Position numbers and translations under genes: made by a program
Part shown: one piece after another, positions 1-6,521 of the stretch
Layout of the letters: every line of letters starts with the position of its first letter
Position numbering within the stretch: position 1 is the stretch's first letter
From: Chitinophagaceae bacterium
GTDB taxonomy: Bacteria; Bacteroidota; Bacteroidia; Chitinophagales; Chitinophagaceae
Length of the DNA stretch: 8,293 nucleotides
NCBI GenBank assembly: GCA_003167015.1
Contig: PMUF01000626.1
Location: 1-8,293 of the forward strand
Reading direction: 5' to 3'
Notes under the pieces: generated by a model
What the model saw: the letters and a program-made list of their open reading frames with translations, nothing else
What the model was told of the DNA's origin: nothing
Database searches by the model: none

Positions 1-1663
1 CTATTGGCTCTTTGGAATAAGGTTGCGGCGCCACGAATTCATTCATCCCCAACTCACCCACCTTGTCCCCCGCAGGCGCTCTGCCACCCGATGCCCGGCT
101 ACTCAGCAGATAAGTGCCCGGCGTAACGCGCAACACCGTACCCTCCGCCACCCCGGAATAATGATTCCCCGTATTCAACCCCTTGATCGAAAACCCTTCC
201 CCCAGATCCGGCAACGAAATGTCCATGCCATGCTCCCGCCATTCGATCCTCGTCACCTCCCTGTCGGGAGCAGGTTTCCCAAACGGATTCCGAATCGAAA
301 TCGCATCCGGCATCACCTCGAGCCGCCATAGACCCGCGCCTACCTTGTCCAGGAAGTACGCCCCTGTTCCCTCGTAATGAACGACCGGTGAATGACCGAC
401 CCCGGCCACATGCTCCAGCCGCGTCGCATCTAAAGGCCGCGAACCGGTCGGGTTCGAGTAATAAAATTCGGAACCGCTGTTCATTTCACTCAGGGACTCG
501 CGATAGCTGACCCGGAACAAGTCGAACACGCTGTCAGCAGGATAAGTCCCGAAATGCTGACCTCTAGGTATCCGGTGAAAAGCCCTCGCGGCAATCAAAA
601 GACTGATGGCCTTGGAGGGCGTATAGGCAAGATTAAGATAGTGTGTTTGATATTCCGTATTGGCATAGGCCAGCGCCAGGGGGTCATAGGCGAACTGCGT
701 GGCCCATTGAAAACCCGCCGCCCTGAAGCTCCGCACCATGGCCGGATACATATAAGAGGCTAGTACATCGGCGGCATCGAACTCATAAACCATCCGCGCC
801 TTGTTCCTGAAGGCGGCGATGCTGTCGAACGGTATCGGATAACTATCCACATTCGGCAGATAGTTGCCGCGCCGCTCCTGACCGTATACCAGACCGGTAG
901 GATACCATTGAAAACTGAATCCGTTGACATCTGATGCCGCAACCGCCGCAGCATAAAAAGGATTCTGACTGATATTATAGAACAAAGGCTTGCTCCAACC
1001 CGTAGCCTTCACCGCGGCAGCCAGCCGGTTGATATACCTCGTCACCCCTTCAGCAGGTCCGCTATGGCTGGGCTCATTGTCCAGCTCCACCGCAATGACA
1101 TCCGGATCGGCGCCATACGTCAGCTTTGTATAGGGGTTCACGTGATGGAAAAACTGGTGCAGATAATTCTCCTCTGCCCGGATAGCCGTATCATTGGTCG
1201 TCGCCCGGCCCTTACCATACACTCGCGAAAAACCCGGTGTCATTTCGTCCTTCTGTGGATAGCCGTTGCCCCAGAAGGCAATCGGCGTTATGATCACCCT
1301 GATACCGCGTTTCCGCAGTTCAGCCACCAGGAAGTCGAACAGTCGCAGATGCTCGTTCTCCAGCAGATTGCCCAGCGAATCACTGATCTCGGTATCCCAG
1401 ACATGTACCCGAAAGGCATCCAGCCCAAGCCTCGCCATATGATAAACGTCTTCCCTGATCGCTTCTTCAGGATCGGCATGCAGCGCCTCATGCGCCCGGT
1501 AAGAGTAAGCAAAGGGCGCCGTATAATTGACGCCGAAAAAAGCCGCCTCCGCATTATTTTTCGTCCACCGCATCACGCCGTGCTTGTCCACGTACACCTC
1601 GCTCTGTGCCCACCCGCGACCCCCTAACAACGCGAGCACCATTATCATCATAGGGATTCTCAT
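1..1663 (-). CDS. Secreted clan-A (GH5-like) glycoside hydrolase, C-terminus cut off by window edge
   Basis: Open frame of 554 codons from ATG at 1663 running off the left edge; no stop is seen. Residues 1-19 form a signal peptide (hydrophobic MIMVLALL, cleavage likely after GWA), so the enzyme is exported. A TIM barrel follows: FFGVNY near 41-46 resembles the first barrel strand, and RLGLDAFRVHVWD lies around 78-90. VELDNEP gives a likely acid/base Glu197, and MVYEFDAAD gives a likely nucleophile Glu294. The roughly 100-residue gap between the two Glu residues matches strands 4 and 7 of clan GH-A retaining enzymes. FQWATQFAYDP near 316-326 fits strand 8. Residues from about 350 onward look like a beta-rich accessory domain (GAGLWRLEV, GTVLRVTPGTYLL). 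A GGAGG lies four bases before the ATG. The gene follows the susD-like stop by 14 bases, so it is probably co-transcribed. Clan membership is fairly secure, but the exact GH family and substrate are not. Confidence 0.82.
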   Translation of the reverse strand, partial: MRIPMMIMVLALLGGRGWAQSEVYVDKHGVMRWTKNNAEAAFFGVNYTAPFAYSYRAHEALHADPEEAIREDVYHMARLGLDAFRVHVWDTEISDSLGNLLENEHLRLFDFLVAELRKRGIRVIITPIAFWGNGYPQKDEMTPGFSRVYGKGRATTNDTAIRAEENYLHQFFHHVNPYTKLTYGADPDVIAVELDNEPSHSGPAEGVTRYINRLAAAVKATGWSKPLFYNISQNPFYAAAVAASDVNGFSFQWYPTGLVYGQERRGNYLPNVDSYPIPFDSIAAFRNKARMVYEFDAADVLASYMYPAMVRSFRAAGFQWATQFAYDPLALAYANTEYQTHYLNLAYTPSKAISLLIAARAFHRIPRGQHFGTYPADSVFDLFRVSYRESLSEMNSGSEFYYSNPTGSRPLDATRLEHVAGVGHSPVVHYEGTGAYFLDKVGAGLWRLEVMPDAISIRNPFGKPAPDREVTRIEWREHGMDISLPDLGEGFSIKGLNTGNHYSGVAEGTVLRVTPGTYLLSSRASGGRAPAGDKVGELGMNEFVAPQPYSKEPI

Positions 1664-1664
1664 A

Positions 1665-1674
1665 CGCCCTCCAT
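1665..1674 (-). promoter_or_regulatory. Shine-Dalgarno-like site of the glycoside hydrolase
   Basis: In the 14-base gap after the susD-like stop, the minus strand carries GATGGAGGGC just before ATG 1663, with GGAGG four bases from the start codon. This supports ATG 1663 as the start. It differs from susC, susD and the sensor, which show no purine-rich ribosome site, as is usual in Bacteroidota. Confidence 0.45.
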
Positions 1675-1677
1675 CTT

Positions 1678-3207
1678 TTAATTGCCGTAACCCGCATTTT
1701 GACCGATCACACCCTCACCCTGCACAATAATGGCCTCCGGGATCGGGTACAATGTATCATAAGGTTGCGCTTGCCTGCCCATGGCTATGGCGGTAGAAAT
1801 ATACGAACCATTTCGCAAAAGATCCTGTCTCCGCACCCCTTCCGCATATAATTCCCGACCTCTCTCATCCAAAATAGCCTGTCTCATCGTCGTCTGGGTC
1901 AATCCCGACAGATCGCTTACGCCCGCCCTCTCCCTTACCTGGTTGATATAGGAGTAGGCATTGGCAGGGCCTGTTTGCTCATTGATCGCTTCCGCCATCG
2001 ACAACAACACATCGGCATAGCGGAATACCACCACATCCTGAGAAGTAGCTTCATTATTGGCCGTCAGGTTTGTATATTTCAGGGGACAGGCTCCCGGCAT
2101 CCCGTTCGCCTGGTTCCTCACTACACCACTGGTATTGGTATAGCTGGTCAGAATAGTTGACAATCGCTGATCCGTAGGATCATATTTATTATAAAAGGCC
2201 CAGGGCATATACTGAACCTGCCAGCCCGAAGCCTCCGGCTCGATGCCCGGTGCAGACGCATAGTCCGATGGCAACACCTCCTGCGGCCAGTAATTCGGAC
2301 TGGTCAGATTGGCGGGGACGGCATAAATGATCTCGGAATTGGCCGATGTATTGAAGATGCTCTGATACGCCGTCTGCCCGGATATGAGGGGTGTCGTCAC
2401 CAGCGAATAAACACCCATGTTGATAATCGCCTGAGCCTGTGTCTGCGCCGCGGCCCATTGCTTTTTCATCATATAGATCTTTAATAACAACATATTGGCA
2501 ACACCCTGCGAGATCCTTCCCCAGTTAGCGGCATCGTTGTTATAGCTCGGCTGCAGGTTCGGTATAGCCGTCGTCAGGTCATTGATCATCTGGTTGACAT
2601 AGGCCGTGTCGCTCAGCCTCGGCGTTTCAGCCGTATCGGTCAGCGTGGCTTCGCTCGTCTTCACATTGACCGGTCCATAAAAATCGTACAGCACGAACAT
2701 CAGCCATGCCCTCAACGCCTGCGCCTCTGCAATATAAGCCGTCTTGATATTCGCCGGTACGGCGGCAGAGGCATTGATGGCAGTCATGATATCTGTCGCC
2801 TTGGCCACATAGCTCACCTTATAATAGGTGGGATCGTTCGCCCCCACCCACGTATCGGGACCCCAGGTATAATTTTCCAGCGGCCCGGTTATCGCATCCT
2901 GTGCAGTATTCGTGATCTCGTCGGTATTGATCATCGACCGTGAAAGATAGGTTTTGGGATCGGCATTGTATAGCGCCGCATACCATGTAGGTCCTGACGT
3001 TCCGGGATCGTCATTGCCCCAGTTGGAAGTAAAGGGCACATACAACGTCATCAATGCAGCATTCGCATCGCCGGCCGATTGATAAAAATTCTGCGGGGTC
3101 AGCTCTGAATATTCCTGTGGTTCCAGCGATTTCTTGCAAGCCACCACAAACAGCATACAGACAGCCACCGACAGCACCAGATTCACTTTGTTATAATACT
3201 TTTTCAT
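1678..3207 (-). CDS. SusD/RagB-family surface glycan-binding lipoprotein
   Basis: This 509-residue protein has the usual length for the SusD family. SusD-like lipoproteins sit on the outer face of the outer membrane and act as a lid over the SusC transporter, capturing oligosaccharides. The N-terminus is a lipoprotein signal: MKKYYNK, a hydrophobic core, then the lipobox VVAC with lipidated Cys24. The helical TPR-like core appears at 158-180 (EAQALRAWL, then FYGPVNV) and 226-262. The C-terminal SusD signature is clear at 396-466: RYADVLLSMAEAIN, INQVRERAG, AILDERGRELYAEGVRRQDLLR. The protein ends with YPIPEAI and QNAGYGN, the usual PIP...QN.GY tail. I chose ATG 3207 because it starts the signal peptide exactly and leaves 13 bases after the susC stop. 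An in-frame ATG at 3243 would add 12 residues and overlap susC. No Shine-Dalgarno is seen. The glycan bound is unknown. Confidence 0.95.
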   Translation of the reverse strand: MKKYYNKVNLVLSVAVCMLFVVACKKSLEPQEYSELTPQNFYQSAGDANAALMTLYVPFTSNWGNDDPGTSGPTWYAALYNADPKTYLSRSMINTDEITNTAQDAITGPLENYTWGPDTWVGANDPTYYKVSYVAKATDIMTAINASAAVPANIKTAYIAEAQALRAWLMFVLYDFYGPVNVKTSEATLTDTAETPRLSDTAYVNQMINDLTTAIPNLQPSYNNDAANWGRISQGVANMLLLKIYMMKKQWAAAQTQAQAIINMGVYSLVTTPLISGQTAYQSIFNTSANSEIIYAVPANLTSPNYWPQEVLPSDYASAPGIEPEASGWQVQYMPWAFYNKYDPTDQRLSTILTSYTNTSGVVRNQANGMPGACPLKYTNLTANNEATSQDVVVFRYADVLLSMAEAINEQTGPANAYSYINQVRERAGVSDLSGLTQTTMRQAILDERGRELYAEGVRRQDLLRNGSYISTAIAMGRQAQPYDTLYPIPEAIIVQGEGVIGQNAGYGN

Positions 3208-3220
3208 ATATAGTAAAGTT

Positions 3221-6200
3221 TTAAAAAGTTGCATTAAGACCAAACGTCGTCGACAACGCCTGGGGATAAGGATTCAGCGTACCCAGCGTAGTAGACTGCG
3301 AAGACAGTTCCGGATCATACCCTTTATAATTGGTCCACAAGGCCAGATTTTGAACAGTGCCGTAGAATCTTATCGACTTGATAGCCTTCCTGATATTCCA
3401 GGTATATCCCAGGGTGACATTATTCAACCGCAGATAATTCACATTTTGATAAAAGAAATTGGTATTCCCGCTGGGGTTCAGCCCGGCGTATGAATCCGAT
3501 GCTATCCCCGGCAAGGTACCGGTTGGGTTGCTGGCCGTCCATACATTCTTGATCATCGTCACCGTATTCTGCCCGTTGGATACCGACAGTCTGGCCGGAC
3601 TGAGCAGCCCTTCCGCATAATAATCGCTCTGTATATACTCCTTCAGCTTCGCATAGAAGAATACCGACAGATCGAACTGCTTATAGGAAAAACGGTTGGT
3701 CATGCCCAGGTTCCAGGCAGGACTGGTATGCCCCAACTTAACCACATCGTCGGAGCCTAACTGCCCCTTCCCACTCACATCTTTATAAATGATATTACCT
3801 ACAGTAGCCAGCGGCATATAGGATGGGATCTGAGAAGAGGACTTAATGATGCCCGCGGTCTCCCAACCATAGACTTCATCGATCCGGTCATGGACGCCCT
3901 GGTAAGGCTCCAACGCATTATAGGGGTCTCTTGTCAACCAACGATTGACATAATCTGCTATATTAAATGAAGTCTCCCACCGGAACGATTTACCCTGGAT
4001 GTTTTTAGTGGTGATCGAAAACTCGACTCCCTGGCTGCGCTGTGAGCCGATATTGACATTCAAATAGCTCACTGCATTGTTGGCAGGCAAAGGCACCGCA
4101 TTCAACAGGTTGACCCTGTCATTCCGAAACACATCTATCGTACCCGTAATCCTGTTTTTGAACAGGCCATAATCGATGCCGAAATTGGTGTTCCGGATCG
4201 TTTCCCAGGTTAGATTAGGATTCGCCAGCTGGCTGGCGGATACAGCCGGATAATAAGTCGCCGCTCCGCCGCTCCCGATCAGGAAGCTTCCGCCATTGGT
4301 CGCATACAGTTCCAAAGCATTTAAGCCGGCATCATCACCCACTGTCCCATAGCCTGCCCGTAACTTCAGGTCGGAAATGACTTTTGAATCGGCCAGAAAA
4401 GATTCCTGGCTGATCCGCCATGCACCCGATGCCCCTCCGAAGACCCCATATTTTTTATTGGCGGCAAAGTCGCTCGATCCATCCCTCCTGGCATTGACGG
4501 TCAAAATATACTTTCCCTGATAGTCGTAGTTGGCCCTGAAGAATTGTGATATCTTGATCACATCCAGCGAATGGTATGACTGCACATAATTTTGAGCGAG
4601 ATCGGTGCCCAAACCTATATCGTTATATCCCAGTGCATCCGTAAAAAAGCCTACCCCTTGCATGGACGTATTTTCATTGAAACTCTTATAATACCCGCCG
4701 CCGCCAACCAGCGAGATATGATGGTCCCCGAATGCCTGCGAATAAGTCGCATAACCCTCTGCACTATAGTTCTGAACGGACTGCGTTGACAACTGTCCCA
4801 CCCCGTCGGGATAAAGGAAATTGTTCGCAGTCGAAGGAAGATAGAACTGCCGGTTGGAAGACGTTTTATCGATTCCTCCCACCAGGTTGACCTTCAGATG
4901 ATCCAGTACCTTGACCTCCACATTGGGAGCCGCCAGTATTCTGCCCGTCTGCAATTTATCCTGGATGATCAGGAAGGCCGCCGGGTTCATGATCTGGGAA
5001 TTCAACGTCTGGGTAAAGCCGCCGGTGCTGTCATAGATCTTGACGGCAGGAGAAAAGGCATACGCCGACTGTAAAGAGTTATATTTTTCTGCCCCGCCGT
5101 CATTGGAACCGGTAGATGCATTGTTGCTGTTGATCTGGCTCATCGTCAGGTTGACGCCCACTTTTACCCAATCATTGATCTTCTGCACGATATTGATCCG
5201 ACCCATATAACGGACGAAATCGGAGTTCTTCAGGATGGCCGTGTTATCATAATAGTTGAAGGACGCAAATACCTGCGTCCGGTCACTCCCCCCGTTGATG
5301 GAAACATTATGCTGATCGACAATCCCGTTCCGCATTAATAACCCCAGCCAGCCAGTGCCTTGTCCGGCCGTATCTATCTGTGCCTGGCTAAAAAGCGGGA
5401 AATACCCGGGACCTGTAGTATTCGTACCATAAGGCGCCAGACCATTGTTATACAGGTACTGATCGTAGGCCAGTCTGTCCTGCTGAGTCTCGAAGTCGGT
5501 GGCGTTGAGGAGATGATAATAGGGCTTGGGCGTTTGTACCGTATAACCTCCGGAGTATTCCGTGGTCACCGTATTATTCCCCTTCGGATGCTTGGTGGTA
5601 ATAAGAATGACGCCATTAGCTGCCGCAGAACCATAAATGGCCGTGGCGCTGGCATCCTTCAGTATCTCTATCGATTCGATGTCGCTAGGGTTGATATTCT
5701 CCAATGGATCCCTGTCTATCCCACCGCTAAAGCCTATTTCGTTCGAGCTCCCCCCACTCGAGATGGCAGGCTCCGCCGCCTGGTTGTCAAAGAGGGGCAC
5801 CCCGTCTATCACATACAAAGGATAGTTTTGTCCGCGAATATTGATGTTTAATCCACCACCCGGCTGCGCACTCCGGGTATCCGCATTCAAACCCGCCGCC
5901 TGTCCCTGCAGCATGTTATTAATGGTAGGCGTAACGTCCTTCGGCAGATCTGCCTCCTTCAGGCTCACGATCGATCCGGTGATCTCTTTCTTCTGCTGGG
6001 TACCATAACCGACCACGATGGCCTCATTCAAACTGTTGGCAGTTGCCGTCAGCGTGACCTTGATATCGGACCCCGCCCTGACCCTCGATTCCTGCATTTC
6101 ATACCCGACAGACGTAAATACAAGGGCATCTCCCGGAGACGCCAGGATGCTAAAAGTACCGTTCTCCTTAGTCACGGCGGCCCGGTTCTTGTCTTTGACA

Positions 6201-6340
6201 GTCACCGTCACTCCCGCCACAGGGTTGTTTTCCGCATCCAGCACTTTACCGGTGATTGTTTTTTGCTGGGCCCTGAGTTGTAGGCCGGACAGCAGCGTAA
6301 GAATACCCAAAAGGGTGTAAAGCAATCGTCTTTTTTTCAT
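3221..6340 (-). CDS. SusC/RagA-family TonB-dependent outer-membrane transporter
   Basis: This complete 1039-residue protein has typical SusC length. It imports oligosaccharides captured by its SusD partner across the outer membrane, powered by TonB-ExbBD. Residues 1-24 are a signal peptide ending LRA-Q. Residues 28-100 form a carboxypeptidase-regulatory-like beta-sandwich (TITGKVLDAENNPVAGVTV ... FTSVGYE). EAIVVGYGTQQKKEITGSI at 106-124 is the family signature leading into the plug. The plug (about 115-250) contains INIRGQ, PLYVIDGVP and DIESIEILKDASATAIYGSA...GVILITTK. The rest is a 22-strand-type barrel with many alternating aromatic strands, ending in LSTTFGLNATF with the usual terminal Phe. 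No STN domain precedes the regulatory-like domain, so anti-sigma (FecR-type) signalling is not suggested and control by the divergent sensor is more likely. The plug loop between IRG and PLYVIDG is unusually short. It is the first gene of the probable susC-susD-hydrolase operon. Confidence 0.97.
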   Translation of the reverse strand: MKKRRLLYTLLGILTLLSGLQLRAQQKTITGKVLDAENNPVAGVTVTVKDKNRAAVTKENGTFSILASPGDALVFTSVGYEMQESRVRAGSDIKVTLTATANSLNEAIVVGYGTQQKKEITGSIVSLKEADLPKDVTPTINNMLQGQAAGLNADTRSAQPGGGLNINIRGQNYPLYVIDGVPLFDNQAAEPAISSGGSSNEIGFSGGIDRDPLENINPSDIESIEILKDASATAIYGSAAANGVILITTKHPKGNNTVTTEYSGGYTVQTPKPYYHLLNATDFETQQDRLAYDQYLYNNGLAPYGTNTTGPGYFPLFSQAQIDTAGQGTGWLGLLMRNGIVDQHNVSINGGSDRTQVFASFNYYDNTAILKNSDFVRYMGRINIVQKINDWVKVGVNLTMSQINSNNASTGSNDGGAEKYNSLQSAYAFSPAVKIYDSTGGFTQTLNSQIMNPAAFLIIQDKLQTGRILAAPNVEVKVLDHLKVNLVGGIDKTSSNRQFYLPSTANNFLYPDGVGQLSTQSVQNYSAEGYATYSQAFGDHHISLVGGGGYYKSFNENTSMQGVGFFTDALGYNDIGLGTDLAQNYVQSYHSLDVIKISQFFRANYDYQGKYILTVNARRDGSSDFAANKKYGVFGGASGAWRISQESFLADSKVISDLKLRAGYGTVGDDAGLNALELYATNGGSFLIGSGGAATYYPAVSASQLANPNLTWETIRNTNFGIDYGLFKNRITGTIDVFRNDRVNLLNAVPLPANNAVSYLNVNIGSQRSQGVEFSITTKNIQGKSFRWETSFNIADYVNRWLTRDPYNALEPYQGVHDRIDEVYGWETAGIIKSSSQIPSYMPLATVGNIIYKDVSGKGQLGSDDVVKLGHTSPAWNLGMTNRFSYKQFDLSVFFYAKLKEYIQSDYYAEGLLSPARLSVSNGQNTVTMIKNVWTASNPTGTLPGIASDSYAGLNPSGNTNFFYQNVNYLRLNNVTLGYTWNIRKAIKSIRFYGTVQNLALWTNYKGYDPELSSQSTTLGTLNPYPQALSTTFGLNATF

Positions 6341-6353
6341 TTTGGCAGTTTTC

Positions 6354-6361
6354 CAAAATTA
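6354..6361 (-). promoter_or_regulatory. Weak candidate -7 promoter element for the susC operon
   Basis: On the minus strand 6361-6354 reads TAATTTTG, an exact TAnnTTTG match. No TTTG is present about 20 bases upstream, and a start site here would leave only a very short leader before the susC ATG at 6340. The missing -33 element could fit a promoter that depends on an activator such as the divergent sensor. The real start may equally lie further upstream, between 6370 and 6450. Confidence 0.22.
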
Positions 6362-6457
6362 ACCCGCGTTCCATCTGCAGGCTTGTCTCAGCGTCCCGAA
6401 CTTTGGTCCGATCTGACTATTATTGCCGTAATACATGAAAATCCCCGCTTACTTTTA

Positions 6458-6465
6458 TACATTTG
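6458..6465 (+). promoter_or_regulatory. Candidate Bacteroidota -7 promoter element for the sensor gene
   Basis: TACATTTG matches TAnnTTTG, the -7 element used by the Bacteroidota primary sigma factor, exactly. A start site a few bases downstream would fall near 6470, giving a leader of about 50 bases and placing the half-site array across the start site and leader. The -33 element (TTTG about 20 bases upstream) is poor: CATG at 6434-6437 is the best I see. The call therefore rests mainly on the -7 match and its position. Confidence 0.4.
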
Positions 6466-6509
6466 AAGTGTCCTTATTACACTTTATTTAAAGTGTCTTT
6501 GATACACTA
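6466..6509. promoter_or_regulatory. Operator-like array of four alternating AAGTGT/ACACT half-sites
   Basis: Four half-sites alternate in orientation: AAGTGT (6466-6471), ACACTT (6479-6484), AAGTGT (6491-6496) and ACACTA (6504-6509). The inner pair is part of an 18-base palindrome, ACACTTTATTTAAAGTGT (6479-6496), with perfect 8-base arms and a 2-base centre. The outer half-sites are each centred 19 bases from its midpoint. The same bases also read as two 19-base dyads repeated 25 bases apart (15 of 19 positions equal). The array lies 12 bases before the sensor ATG, so a bound protein would probably block or modulate sensor transcription. It could also act on the divergent susC promoter. Alternatively the dyads could fold as hairpins in the sensor mRNA leader. 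The pattern is read directly; its binding protein is unknown. Confidence 0.6.
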
Positions 6510-6521
6510 TCTAAGCTTGTC

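Noticed and set aside
1064..1627. Plus-strand open frame of 187 codons opposite the glycoside hydrolase
   Set aside because: It is a shadow of the hydrolase coding sequence, which has a signal peptide, catalytic motifs and operon position. The shadow shows no domain.
1664..1677. Possible terminator between the SusD-like gene and the hydrolase
   Set aside because: The gap is only 14 bases, with no hairpin or T-run, so read-through is expected.
3208..3243. Longer start for the SusD-like protein at ATG 3243
   Set aside because: It would put 12 residues before a complete lipoprotein signal peptide and overlap the susC stop by 23 bases. ATG 3207 begins the signal peptide correctly.
5360..5851. 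Plus-strand open frame of 163 codons opposite the SusC plug
   Set aside because: It is antisense to the most conserved part of the transporter and has no recognisable protein features.
6366..6397. Similar 7-mers GCGTTCC and GCGTCCC 25 bases apart upstream of susC
   Set aside because: The match is short and imperfect with no dyad symmetry, so it is easily chance.
6466..6509. CRISPR-like or direct-repeat array
   Set aside because: There are only two copies of a 19-base dyad with a 6-base gap, far too short and few for CRISPR. Palindromic half-sites in a promoter fit an operator better.
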